A stretch of DNA of 64,000 nucleotides, taken from contig OX467082.1 in NCBI GenBank assembly GCA_950106755.1, positions 25,792,001-25,856,000 on the forward strand, read 5' to 3'. The notes beneath the pieces were generated by a model. The model searched no databases. It was given only the letters and a program-made list of their open reading frames with translations, and was not told where the DNA came from. The translations under genes and the position numbers were made by a program. This document shows positions 1 to 13,100 of this stretch, piece after piece. Numbering within the stretch: position 1 is the stretch's first letter; each line of letters starts with the position of its first letter. This DNA comes from Climacium dendroides. Lineage: Eukaryota; Streptophyta; Bryopsida; Hypnales; Climaciaceae.

Positions 1-2160
1 TCTACACTTTACTTGTTTGAGATCATGTGGTGAAAAATTCATGAGGTTTGACCATAAATATTGGAAGATATTAGCATTCAAAATTGGAAAAAACAAATAA
101 ATTTTGAACACTCATTTGCAGTTATAGATGACTTTGACCACCATTTGTAAATTTCTTTTGTATTGTGGACTTTGAAATTAAAACTTTTTGTGTTGAAGAA
201 TTGATTTGAAAGTTTAGAAAAAAATTTCAAAAAAAAACGTTTGATTTCCATTTTTTTTTTAAATTATTTTGTAGAAATAAATTCAAGATTGAAAGAAAAA
301 TTGAATCATTAATAGCTCTAAGATGGAATTGAAATACAATAATCCCAATGGTGAAGTTGTTCTAGCAAACAAACTTAACCTTATCTAACATTTTTTTAAA
401 TTTGTAAATTACATTAAAAAATAAATCCAATAAGTTATTTTTTCAAAGAGATGTTTAGATTGCTCAAAAACAAGTTTGTTCATAATTTTCACATCATTAA
501 TCCAAATAGAATGAATCAAAAATTCAAATGAAGACAAAGATATGATCTATAAGAAAAAGAAGTTTAAGAATTTAATCTCTAGTCTTTGTGGATTTCTTTT
601 CCTGCTAGGCAATATGAAAGTTATATTTAGAATGGCATAACTTTTGCTCTTGGGCACCAATTGAAATAAAAATTATATTTCGATGAAACTAAAAAAAATT
701 CTATCTTATAAGAAAGTTTCAAAAAGTTTTAATAAAATTGAAATCATAGGAATCTGCCTAAAATCCATTTTATCCCCTAAGGGGACAATGGTTTTTTAGG
801 GGTTAACTTTCACATTGTAGATCCAAACACCATTAAACAAAGTCTATGCACCCCTCTTTACAAAGAGCTTTCCACTTGTACCAAGAACACTACAAAATGC
901 TTGACAATTTCTTACATCTCAGCATATCAAATAAAACAAACAAAAGATAAAAATAAATTCTTAGCCTATACTAAGTATTAGCCCCTGAACGTCACAGGGG
1001 ACGAAAAATGTCCTCATAGTCTAAAAGTCAAATTCAAAGGGTTGTAACTTTTGCATCCAATGTCCAAATTCAATAAAAAAAAAAAAACTTGTTGGAGAAG
1101 TTGTGCATACTAGTCTAGTTTGTGTGATAAATTTTTTAGATTAATACAAGATGTATAATAGTTTTGAGAGCCAATCAAAGTTCACAGGTTCAATTTGAGC
1201 TCATCAAACTGCATTTGATGGCTGCAACTTTGGAGGCTTGTATCTTTGTAATCTAATGGGTTTTTTTTATAAAATTTGTTGGGTTTTGTTTCCACTAAAT
1301 TCTAATTATTGTAGTAAAGTTTTCATGTCAATCCGAGTTGTTTTGAATGATTGGGAGCAATTCAAAGTTCAAAATCCAGACATTGGTGAATTCCAGTGAA
1401 CTTCGGCGGCCTATAACTTCTTCATAAAATGTCTAAATCCAATAAAACTTGTTGGAGAAGTTGCGCATACTAGTCTAGTTTGTGTGGTTAAAATTTCATA
1501 GCAATCCAAGAAGTTATGAGTGACTGAGAATCATTTTAGTAGAAAGAGGTTCAGTCATAGATGTGATTTTTTGTTACTTTTTTCATTGTTTTCTGACATT
1601 TCAAATCCATTTTGCAGACACAATGATTCATTTGAATGATATTTTTTCCACCAAAGTGTATATATTCTGGTTTTGAATCACTTTGTAGTTTAAAGTTTTT
1701 TCATTTGATTAGGTTTAGAAATCGAATTTCACCTCCAAATGTGTTTATAAGAATATTTCAGCACCTTTTTTCAACACTAAAACATTATAATCTTTCAATC
1801 TATACGTTCAAATGACCCCAAATTTGTTCCACACCATCTACAATATGCACACTACAATATTGTATGGTTGAGATCTTCATACCTTACTCTAATTTTGACT
1901 TTTCAGACTTGCAAAGGAAGGCAATTTTTAAGCTTGGTTGGACCTCTAACGTTTAGGGGTTAATACTTTTGAATTAATTACATCAATGAAGTGTACCCTA
2001 AGATATGATTTAGAAAAGTATAACTAGGACTCATACATTTAGTAGATAGTTTTAGATACAACCAACAATAAAAATCTAAAGATAGAGAAGGAGTCCTAGT
2101 CTATGTTGAGGACTTATATTCTTTATTGATAGTCTCTATTATATAAGCCTAAGCTTGGAG
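1..2160. repeat. Degenerate AT-rich dispersed repeat DNA
   Basis: No open frame of note. The stretch is built from decayed, LTR-like low-complexity sentences. Two blocks of about 55 bases, at 1087-1140 and 1447-1500, are nearly identical direct repeats about 360 bases apart. The block at about 311-545 resembles 20316-20560 in the same orientation, so the same old repeat family recurs 20 kb away. I cannot assign a family, because no integrase, reverse transcriptase or clear LTR ends are visible. The ORFs are short and have no coding character. Confidence 0.5.
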
Positions 2161-3830
2161 GTGAGGAAACTCCTTTTGGATGGTTGAGGTCCTTGTGAAA
2201 AAATTATTGTTTATAAATATTTATTGTCTTCTTAATTGAAGTTTATTATTGGAGGTCTTCAATACAAATATTTCTCATGGGCATAAGCTACCTTAGTGCA
2301 AGAACTTGGTTTAGCATGCAAATGATTGTAGGGTCAAATTCAAAGAAACAATGAAGATGAAAGATTTAAATTCTAAGAATTAGCTTGGTCAAAGCTCTAC
2401 ACACTTGAGGCTTTAATTTGATGTTTACAAAGCTCTACACACTTGAGGCTATCAACCAATGGTAAGAGAGATGGTAAAATGCTTGTTTCTTCTTTCATAT
2501 GTTTTGATGGCTTGTAGAAAGTGAACTTTACAAGCATGTAGTAGCAGATGTACATCCATAGATATGGATAAAAGATGAAACACATTAACAAACATTGGTT
2601 CATATAAGAATTTTTACAATTATGAAGAGAGAGCAATTTCTTGCAAACTTATTGTATTTTAGTGATTTCAACTATGAATATTTTCTCACAAAGATATGCA
2701 TTGGTTTTCATTATATTATGATGTTCACAAAATAAATTATAGGTGGGAGGAAGAAGTACCTTCAAGGACTAGTAGGTTGTATTGAATTGGTATTAAATGA
2801 ATTATTAATATGGATTCATATAAAAATGCCTTATCAATTAGGGAGTACAACATTATGCCAAACTTTATCAAGCAAGCATTATACTTTTATTTTCTCAATG
2901 AGAATTGTAATGTCATTGAATTGTGATTGTAGAATCTTGATATTGAAGATAGTGAGCAATGTATGTATTGGATATTGTAGATGCATCCAATATATTTCCA
3001 AGACATGTCATTTAAAAATCTTATTCAATTATGTTCAAATTGGTTGACTTCAACTACCAATAAATATTGGATTTTTGTACTATCTAAATTTCAAAATAAT
3101 TATTGGAGATAAGACAAGTGTTCTTTCAATTTTGAAATTTATAATTTTAATGCAAAATTTTGTGACTTATTAAATCTTAGTAAGATTGTATTTTGTAGCT
3201 CTTTATTATTGTATGATAGTAGATCTCTACAAGTATTAATAAGTAGTTGTGATAAAATTCTTTATATGGGATGACTTTCAAGGTATTGGTTAATTGAAGT
3301 TTTGGAAGTCCTTGCCATTTGTACTCATTTAAATGCTATATTTTAACTATTTTCTTCAAATTTGTTTCGAAGACAATGTAAATCTTTGATACATTACTTC
3401 ATTTGTAAAATGGCACATTTTTTATGTGGATTGCAAGTTTCTTCGTGTTGGCCATCTTCATATTTTAAAATATATGGTTTTTGAATGGTTTATCTAGTGA
3501 GTATAAATGTTCTTGAATACTTGTTAGTGATTGAAAAATACATGTTAGAACAAAGTAGTGTTCAAATTACAAAATTCTTGTATAGTTTTCGATTTGATTT
3601 ACATCTAACTCTACAATAAATATTATTTTTGGCCTTTATAAATATAATAAAATTTAAAAATATATATTCTTCATTATAATAATCACTATAATAAATAAAT
3701 AATTCTGTTTTTAGGATTCCATGAAGTTTAATTGCTGAATGTATTTGATTTTTTAATAAATATTATAGGATAATTAATTTCACTATATCTTGTCAAAATA
3801 TCATGTTGATTATAGGTATTATAGATTTAA
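2161..3830. other. AT-rich intergenic DNA, nothing recognised
   Basis: Two ORFs of 79 and 86 codons occur at 2397-2636 (minus) and 2787-3047 (plus). Their residue composition is that of random AT-rich DNA, rich in Ile, Tyr, Cys and Phe, and neither has a motif. I see no gene, RNA or repeat here. Confidence 0.5.
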
Positions 3831-3839
3831 CAGGAAAGA

Positions 3840-5730
3840 CAATGACTTCTTATAGTGCGAAGTGGGTATTACAAAAGACTTTGCAATGTTATACCAAGTA
3901 TTGAGAAATGCTTGAATGATATGGAACCATCTTCAAAGAAGAAAGTCTTGAATAAAAATCAATGTCTACATCTTTTTGGCAAACTTGTACTAGCCATGAA
4001 GGGGATTGACAAAATTTTGTCAATTGCTATTCAAGGTCTCAAATTCCAATTTGTATGTGAAGAATTGTGTGGTCTTCAAAGAAAGTAGAGATTGTAAGAA
4101 AAAAATGCATTGAACATGAGAAATGTTGTCATTTGGTTGTATTGTAGCTCCAAAACAAAGAAACTTTCATGAGCTACTTTTAGATCTAAATTTTTGTTAC
4201 AATACAACAAGAGATGTGTACTTATTTCATCATCCAAATCAATCAATATCCTCTCCATTCAATTTGATGTGACTACATATGAACAAGTCTTTAAAGGTGG
4301 ATAAGAACTAAAGGGGCCTAAATTTGTACTTTAAGGAGAATTTCAATGAATTATGAAAGAATGCAACATTTATTGTTGATACCTTAAAATTTGGATTGAA
4401 TTGATAGTCGAAATTTGAATACTTTGGAGGTTTCCAATGATTTCAAAACACGGCAATTAATTTTCAAAAATTCATTGTAGGAGGTTATGGAGATATATAC
4501 AAATCAAATTGGTTAGGCCTTGAATGTGCTACTAAAGTGTTGAAAGGTGATTCTAAATACCTCATGAACTCTTGAAAAGAAGTTGGAATCTTGATAGGCC
4601 TAAGCCATTGAAATCCTGTTCAATTTTTTGGTTCTCATGTTACCAAAAAGTTGGTGAGAATCCTAATTAGGAAGAAATTGAAGTGTTACATTTATTGATG
4701 CAATTAAAAAATCAAGCTTGTGTCTACTGTTAAAAAATCTTATTCAATTTTTAAGTTGTGGGATTATCCAAGAAACTAATGAGAATCCTAACAAAGATGA
4801 AATTAGTGAAATCCATTTGGTGATGGAACTAATGGATTCAAATTTGTCTACCATATTGGAAAAAAGAAAAGACCTTTATTCTATAATGTTGTAATTGACA
4901 TTATACACAAAAATGCCAAGAATACTTAGTTGGAGGTTTGTAACAATTTAAAACATACTCGGGGGGTCACTTAGAGTGTCCATTAAAAGCCATGTGCAAA
5001 CAAAACTTTGGACCCCCTATTTATTTTTTGAATTTTAAAAAATGAACAAAAAATTTCTAAAAATAATTCTTTATTGAAAGCTCATTTTGAGTTGAATATT
5101 GATGCAATGGTCATTTTTAACCTCTTCTAGAGATCATTCCCTATTTTATTTGAGTTTGAAATTTGGGGAGTAGAATTCTATAGTCATTAGTAAACAATGC
5201 TCAAAATTTGAAGTTAAAATTATAGTTTATTAGGAACCACGTGTTTGCACGTGGTTTGTTGTAGTAGAACTAAGTGCATCCCCCAAGAAAACATATGGAG
5301 CCATAAAAAGATTTGATTGGAACACTGGGGGATATGCCCCATGAAATGTTAAAAGAAAGTAAAACTCCATAGTATCTTTTTCAAGATGATGTTTGGCCAT
5401 TTGCCATGATATGCTCAAATTAAAGATTCTATCTATAAAGATTCTTTACTTTGATTTGAAACCAAAAGGTTTTTATGATCAATAAAAGGTATATGTAGAC
5501 AGTCTTCATTTGCAACCAAACCTACCCAAAGATTGTGAAGGACACAAAAATTTTAATCTAAGAATGTTGGTCTCAAGACCTTTTTGAATGGCCAACATTT
5601 TTTGAAATTTGTAACAAGCTCACCAATTTAAAGAAGTCTTTTCTGAAGGGAGGATCTTGTCCCTTAAGAGATTCCAAGCCTAAAAGATATGGCATTTGCC
5701 TACCTACAAAACCCATTTAGTGATGTTTGA
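3840..5730 (+). pseudogene. Plant protein-kinase pseudogene (helical N-terminal region plus kinase domain)
   Basis: Three-frame reading recovers a decayed kinase. At about 3855-4085 a helical, Lys/Leu-rich segment resembles the N-terminal helical region of plant MLKL-type kinases (DUF1221 family); that part is tentative. At about 4480-4560 comes a glycine-rich loop, GGYGDIYKSNWLGLE, with the ATP-site Lys in CATKVLKG. It is followed by KEVGILIGLSH (helix C region) and, at about 4820-4880, LVMELMDSNLSTILEKRK (hinge and helix D). At about 5440-5470 the catalytic loop is degraded to YFDLKP, where HRDLKP is expected. At about 5560-5640 the last subdomain appears as ECWSQDLFEWPTFFEIC. Frameshifts and stops separate the blocks, and the activation segment is missing or unrecognisable. 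The gene was broken long ago. Confidence 0.7.
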
Positions 5731-7889
5731 TTTAGGGTAGATGTATGGTTGGATGGCTCATAGATGATGTAATACATAAAATAACAATTGGGGAGAAACT
5801 ATTGTAAAATTGGTTTTTTTATGGAAATAATCAAATTAATTAGAGTTTTGAGTAGCTAAGGTGACACATAGGTAAAATTAATGACATTTTATCTACAAAA
5901 TAACATGTTAATCGGGCATGTAAAGAAATGTTGATACCAATAATGTTTATGTATAATTCGTAAGAAAAAAATATGATTATGTTTGTCAATTAATATACTA
6001 GTCATATAATTCCATGCATATGTTATAAACTATTTAAAAAATTGGAAAAAATACAATAAAGAATATTAAAATAATGTTTCTTAGTGCACATAACTATGAG
6101 CATTTCAATTGTAGAATTTTTGATAAATTGCCTTATGTATTATAAAGGGAGACTAATTGACAAATTTATTTCACATTGATAAAGAAATGTAGCCTAGTTG
6201 TTATAATAAAAGTATTTAAATCATAGGTATATTGGATATGAAGAATAACGATTTGTCTTAGCATTATTTGAAGATAAATAGTTATCTCTTTATGTAGACT
6301 ATAGGTTGAAAATTTGCAATTTTTTCTCTCACTCTCTCAATTTACTTTTGTATATCAAATTATTTTTTTGCCTTTATTATAAAGTGAATTCCTTTAAATT
6401 GTAATACAATTTGTCTTTTAAACTGTTGTATTCTCAAGTAATATTGTAATTTGTCTTAAACTCTAGTGATTGCATATTGGTTTAGTATTGATGCTGTGAC
6501 AAATTGGCTATATGAATTTGTGATTGTTGTGCAAATTTGAGACAAGTTGTCTCATTATTTTGAATTGTGGGTGTCACTAACAATTTGAAGTTGAAGTTTT
6601 AACTAATTTAGTGAATGGAATTGTGTTGTGGGAGTGTTTGAAGAAATTGTCTATTTTTGTATAATCATATTAATTATCTATATGTGTTGGATGTTGGTGA
6701 TTGTATTAAGGAAAAATTTAGTGTTTGAAAGTCTGAACAAATTTGTAATTGTAATTGAGAATGAATGTAGTGATTGAATACTATAAGTGCATATTGCGTG
6801 AGGCAATTTGTAGTAATTAGTGATGAACCAAATTTGGCTATTTTCTCAATTTTTGAGGCTAGTTAATGTTTTCGACATTGTGTTTGACCAAATTGGAGTG
6901 TAGTTAGTTCATTTTGTAACTCATTTTTCAAATTGGTAGTTTAGCCTTTTGTATGTTGATATCCAAATGTATATAGATTAGTCGGAGTGGATTTTTTTTT
7001 CTTAGTTGATTGTCGGTTGAGTCAGTTGGCATGCCGCTTGGTGGTTGCCTAACTTTCTATTAGGTTATAGAATTTGGCCAAATAGACTTATCAACTGTTG
7101 AGAGAGCCCAGTGCAAGTCTAGGCTCTGAATAGGCTATTTTGTAGTTTTGTTGTGTTGAATATATTGAGGAAATTAAGTTGCCTAATTGGATTACGGTGT
7201 GTGTGTGTTGAACTGAGTGTAATGTATATTGTGAAATATTGCTTATATGTTGTGAAGTTGGGCCAAATTAGAGATTATGAAATTATTGGAATTGAGTTGT
7301 GAAGTGTTGTTGTGTGTGTTGATTCCAATTTGAATATGTGTTAATTATTATGCTTATGTAATCAAATTTTATTTTTTGATGTCGTTGTAGTCAATGCATG
7401 TGTATATTTGTAACATCTTGGAAAGAAATCCACCTAATTGGATTGTTGTAAAATCAATTAGTTTAGTATAATGTTGAGTGTTGAGTGTAATTGTGTCAAA
7501 TAAGTGTTAGATTAGATGTAGGAGAGCATCTATGAGTTCCAAGTAGGGTAATTCATTTTGGTAGAGTTTGAATGATTTTGCAAGATCTGAAAATTTATAT
7601 GATCTGATTAATTCCAAGTTGGAGATAAATGAGTGTTTATTGAGACTAAGTCAATTGTAATTTTTTATATTGAATTGGAAGATTTGTGGACATATTATTT
7701 TGAGAGTTATCCGTTATAAACCAATTACGATTGTTAAAAGAGAGTTGATGGAAATTATAAGAAGCAAATTTGTTGACTGGGAAGAATTGAGTGAGTTGTC
7801 TATTAAGTATGAGTTTTAGAGATTTTATCCAATTAGGGAGTTGTAAACAAGATTATATATATCTAAATGAAAGAGGGGTCAAATCCTAA
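5731..7889. other. AT-rich DNA with recurrent CAAATTG words
   Basis: No gene is seen. Short words of the form CCAATTTGG and GACAAATTG recur many times here and again at 10131-13900, on the other side of the element at 7890-10130. The two flanks therefore look like one repeat-rich block split by that element. No terminal repeats of a surrounding element were found. Confidence 0.4.
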
Positions 7890-8282
7890 TACTACTAGAA
7901 AATGGGTATTTTATAACTATGAAAATATGATTGAAGATAACTGGCAATTAGTTGCAGTCATATTTTGACCTTGTACTTTATGGGTGTATAGTATACGCCC
8001 ATTGGAAACGCCAAATACTTCATAAGGAACCATAGGAAAATATTTGGGGATGTGGAGTCATGTTTCAAAGTCATATTTTTTTTAGTCATATTTTTTAGTC
8101 ATATCTCCATAGTGCTTACATTTTTTTGTTTTGGGCAACCCAAAGTAAATTTGAGCAAGGAAGTTGTTGAAAAAGTGCCTAGTTATATTTTTGGTTTAGT
8201 TATATTTTCAGCCATTTTTTTGTAGGTAGCCCTCAGAAAATATGGACAATCCAAAAAAAATATAGTCAAGCCATTGTCTAAG

Positions 8283-8465
8283 ATTTTGAAATCCTAAACA
8301 CCTACTTTTTGGATTTTGAAACCTAATCACTACTTTTCTAGGATGTTGAAACCCTAAACACTATTTTTCTAAGATTTTGAAATCCTAGCTACCACTTTTT
8401 TAAGGTTTTGAAAATCTTAGCTACTACTTCTTTAAGGTTTTCGAAACCCCAACCGCTACTTTATT
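8283..8465. repeat. Tandem repeat, about 31 bp x 6
   Basis: The unit begins TTTTGAAATCCTAAACACTAC. Spacing between successive TTTTGAAA words is 30, 30, 31, 31 and 32 bases. The copies are diverged. The array lies inside the CACTA-like element and is followed by a T-rich low-complexity stretch to about 8780. Confidence 0.7.
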
Positions 8466-9469
8466 TGATTCTTCTTCCTTGCCTTGTATTGTTTTTTCTT
8501 TTTTACTTCTTGTTGCTTCTTGATTTTGTTTCTTAATTGTTGCCTCTTATTGCTCTTTAGTTTAAAGTTTAACTCTTACATCTTCTTGCTCTATAGTTCA
8601 TCTTCTTGCTCTTTAGTTCATGCTTCTTCTTTCATCAAAATTTTTTTTTTTCTTGCCTTTTAGTTCTTATTTTTTATTTTCTTGTTGTTGCATTTTAACT
8701 CTCGTTTCTTATTGTTTCTTGCTATCTCTTGTTGTCTCTTAACTCTTGCTTATTATCTCATAACACTTACCACTTTTTCCTTCTTTTTCACTTCATTATC
8801 ATTATTATTCTTCCTACTTTAAACTTGTGCTCTATATTTTGTGTAATTGTAAGTTCTTGAAGGTTGAGCTTTATTGTTCCTTCACCAAAAATTAACCTCC
8901 TATTTCTTTAATTGTATATGTAGATATAGAAAGTTAGAACAAAGTCATTAGAGGCTATTTACAATTTAATAGAACCATCTTCACATTATTGTAAAGAAAA
9001 TAAACCCTATTGGCTTGTTTAAATGATTCATTGTGATATATATGTTTTGTATTGGTGACTAATAAATGTCATTGAAGAAAGTCACATATTTTCTTGCATA
9101 ATTGTCTCTTGTATATCTCTTAAATCATATATATTTATTTTTAATCACACGAAAGTCTTTTATTCAACTATTCATTTATCTTGATGTATAATTGCAACGT
9201 ATCGTATCTCTTTAAAATGCATGAAAAATGTTATTGTAGTTTGTAATTGAAGTTATTTTGAACCTTGAATACCCTAATCACAAACCGCACACATGTAACT
9301 TTCAATCATTGAGAGAATCACTTACTCAAGTTATATTTTATAATATATATTGACAAAGGTATAACTAGCTAGTCATATAATGCTCATAGTTATGCATGCC
9401 AAAAGGTGATTTTGCACTTTTAAAAATATGATTGCAATCAGTTATAAATTACCAATCACATCCATATGA

Positions 9470-9865
9470 ACTACCACATCAATCATAAATATAACTCATA
9501 AGAGTCATATTCCATATCATTCAAAAATATGACTCGAGAAAGTCATTTTCCACATTAGCAAAAAATATGACTCACAAGTGTCATATTTTACATCAACAAA
9601 AAATTTGACTTACAAGAGTCATATTCTACATTAATAAAAAATATGATTGTACAAAGTCATATGCCATATCAACCAAAATATGACTTATTGCAATCATATT
9701 TTATATCAACCAAAAATATGATTCATTGTAGTCATATTTCATGTCAACCAAAATATAATTCACCACAGACATATTCCAAGTCAGCCAAAAATATAATTCA
9801 TTACAGTTATATTCCATATCAGTCAAAAATATGACTACATAAAGTCATATTCCACATAGGCTTTT
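9470..9865. repeat. 37-38 bp minisatellite with a palindromic core, about 10 copies
   Basis: AGTCATAT cores recur at 9504, 9542, 9580, 9618, 9656, 9693, 9731, 9768, 9806 and 9844, a regular 37-38 base period. Each unit holds a short inverted repeat of the type ATATGACT-(spacer)-AGTCATAT, then TCCATATCAACCAAAA. The 63-codon ORF across it (9643-9834) is a by-product of the repeat. The position inside a CACTA-like element suggests amplified protein-binding sites. Confidence 0.8.
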
Positions 9866-10130
9866 TTTCCTTTTTCTTGGGCAACTCAAGAGAAAGTCAA
9901 GCCCTAAAGAACAATCAATATATATTGTCACATTGGCAAAAAAATGGCTAATTATAGCTAATTACACTCCCCAATGTATATGATTGATGTCCAATACGAC
10001 TAGTCGGTAATGACTAGACCCAGTCATGTTCCAAATCATCTATAGTGATTTTGGCATGAGTCATATTTTGAGATTTTTTGACTCATTGCAGTCATATTTT
10101 TTAGTCATAAACATGCATTTTCTAATAGTA

Positions 10131-13100
10131 TAAATTGGTGAATAGTAGTTGAGAAAATTTTAGTAAATCAAGTTGTTGCTGGTTGTGTTGGAGCAGAGGT
10201 TATATTAAGCCAATTTGGAGTATCATGCTACATTGCCATATGTTGTGAAGACCAATTTGGACCGAAATTGATTGTTATTAAAGCCTATTTGGAGAAAGAT
10301 AAAGAAAAATAAATAAAGGAGAAAGTTAAAGAGGGGGTGAAAATGCAAGAAAAACTAAAGAAATAAAAGATAAAGATTTGAAAGTATAATTAGGAAGAAT
10401 CTCATCCCTTGTGGCCTTTAAGAGTGAAGGGAATAAATTTTGTAATTAGCTTATCACATGAGGAATTATCAAATATTTTATTCGGAAGAATATTTCGTAC
10501 TTTGGTATTTGGACTTGGTTGGAATTATATTAGCAGCCTATTGAATTGTCTCTCCAAACAAATTTAAATACTAAAAGCATTGAATTCCAAATTGGTTTTT
10601 ACTCTTTTTCTATATAAGTCAATTATGATTTTATGAGTAAAATTATACAAGTGAAACCATCAAGCAAATTGTCAGTTTATAATTGGGATTGCTATTGAGT
10701 TGAAGTGAATTAAAAGTGATGAAGTTTTTGGAGTGTGAATGTTGTGGAGCTTAAGCAAACTTGACAAATTGGTAGGGCAAAGATTGAGATTTGTGGTTGC
10801 AACAGGGGGTACCAAATGGGATCAAATGCAACATTGACTACAAATTGTAGAATAAGTTTGCCAATGGAATTAGAGTCATAGCTTGGTAATGTGATGTCTA
10901 ACCATTTGATTTTTTTGAATTTGATTAAGTAGTGTGCACTATGTGGTGTGTGTTATGGTTTTCTTATATGTAGGATAGTTGAATAAATCCAATGCTTGAA
11001 CAATGAATTGTTAAGTTATGGATATAAGAATAGCTAGCATTATTGGTGGAATAAGCCAATGAGAGTGAGAATATTTAATGTTGTTATGTCTAAGTATATC
11101 CAAGCATGTATAAATTGGAATATCATGTGGCAATTGTAAAGCTATGAGTAAATAAAAGAAGTAGAATTGTACCATTCATAATTTTTCGCTAAGGCATGTA
11201 TAGTTAATTAAAGATTGAACAAATGGTTTAGATGATTTGAGAGTTGTATGTGCTTATACAATTAAAATTGAGTTGTACTATTGAGAAGAGGATGCTTAAA
11301 TTTTTTTTGAGAACATTTGATTATAACTAATTGACATAGTGTGGAAATTAACTAGATTGTGTGCCTAGATGTGTATAGAGAAGGAAAGTGTTGGTCTTAG
11401 AACAAACTGTCAAATTGATCTTGTATCCAGATGTGTGAAGGCAATTTGTGATTGTGTTTGGTTGTTCATTTGTTATTGGAGTCTATTTATGGATTGTATG
11501 GTTGTACACTTGTGTTGATTATATTGTTCGTATGAGTGTGAATGGTGATGCCTAAATGATTTTATGTGACAAATTGTTGTATTCCTATGTAAAATCTATG
11601 AATTGAACTATAATGGTGATATGTTTTGTGGATCTAAGTTATTGATTTGAATGTGTAGAAATGGGGAGAATTGACAATTTAGTAAACATTTTGAAAATGG
11701 ATCATGAGGAAAATTACGATAGTCAATTTGTCTATTAGTCACTGGAGCTTTGTGCTTGGGGTTGAAATAACAAGATATTAAACTATGCTAGCTCATTAAA
11801 TTGTATGTTAGACAAATTGTCATAGACCTTATTTATAGATTAAGTTAAGGCAAGTTTTGAATAGACAAATTGACTTATTGTTGTGCACTATTGTAGGTAA
11901 TTTTAGGCATAGTCTAAGATCAAGATCAAATAGGTACTAGAAGCTCTAAGACTATCTAATAATTGTTGTCTAGCTAGTGATTTATAATAGTGAAAAATTG
12001 TCTTAAGATCATCTTTTATATACAAATTTGACTGATGTATAAAGACTCAATGAGTTTACACGTGTTCTATATGGTTCTAGAGTAATATCATTCATAAATT
12101 GTTTGGTAGCTATGCAACTAAGGCTATGAATGGAATATGCACACACACTCATGCCTTGCATTAGATAGAGACAAATTGTTGTAGGACTAGGACCTTATCA
12201 ATACTTGTTTTAAATAGTGATTATGCTAATTAATTAATTGATAGGATAAATTGTCTTGGTAAAGAATATCACTAATCATTGGAGAATCTATGTATAAATC
12301 TATCTATCTCTTCATACATATACTATTATTGCATTGAATTAGGTCATAGTGCATGCACATGACAAATTGTAGTCTATCCTAAACAAATTGCCAAAAATGC
12401 CCCACTTACTAGGTTGGATCGAGATAGCACTAATGTGTCTATAGCATTGATAACAAATATCCAACAAAATTATATCTTTGGGAATAAGAGTGAAAACAAA
12501 TTTTTATCATCAATTTTTTGCTAATTGTGTATGTATCCCATTTCATTCTAAAATATAAGTGACTTTAGCCACAATACATTAAACTATTTGACTAATCGCT
12601 AAATTTTGAATCCCTACATAATAGTCTTGGGTGTTTGTGAAGTAGGAAAAATCTAGAATAAAATCACTTGTGACAATAGTTTATTAATATTATAATTGCT
12701 TTTAAGTCCATAGCCATGCTATAACTTCAATTTTCATAGTCAATATCTATAGTTTGTGTTATTTCATTCAATTTCCATAAATTTTTCCTATTTTACAACA
12801 TCTCTCTTCACTCAATTACTTTCATTTTTGTGGTGAATAAATGTAAATATACTATTTGAAATTATTTTGTGATTTTGTTGCTTGTTTGGCATGTATTTGG
12901 TTTGCTTTTGTCAAGTTGTTTGGTTGTTTGTGTCCTAATTTGGTGATTTTGGGTGTGCTTTTATCAATGTGGGAGTGCTTTTTCAATGTTCTTTTGAAAC
13001 AAGCTTATTGGGATGAGGTGGAATCTTGGCCAAGTGGCTAGGTGAGGTGGCCTAGTTGGTATGCAATTTGGGTTAAGGAAGTTGGATGGATTTGGGGGGA

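Larger units (their letters stand above)
7890..10130. mobile_element. Non-autonomous CACTA-like transposon, 2.24 kb
   Basis: The left end reads TACTACTAGAAAATG and the right end, reverse complemented, reads TACTATTAGAAAATG. This is the CACTACTAGAAAA terminus of plant CACTA elements with its first C changed to T. The element is flanked by a 3-bp TAA target duplication (7887-7889 and 10131-10133), the size expected of the superfamily. There is no transposase. Inside are two tandem arrays (8283-8465 and about 9470-9865) and many GACT...AGTC words near both ends, as in the subterminal repeats that CACTA TnpA proteins bind. It would need a helper transposase. The terminal C-to-T changes on both sides suggest old methylation decay and immobility. 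Confidence 0.75.

Noticed and set aside
9643..9834. 63-codon ORF with repeating peptide
   Set aside because: It is just the translation of the minisatellite; period and frame follow the DNA repeat, and there is no coding signal outside it.
9470..9865. Regular 37-38 bp repeats resembling a CRISPR array
   Set aside because: The DNA is plant nuclear, the units vary throughout without a fixed repeat plus unique spacer pattern, and the array sits inside a CACTA-like transposon. It is a minisatellite.
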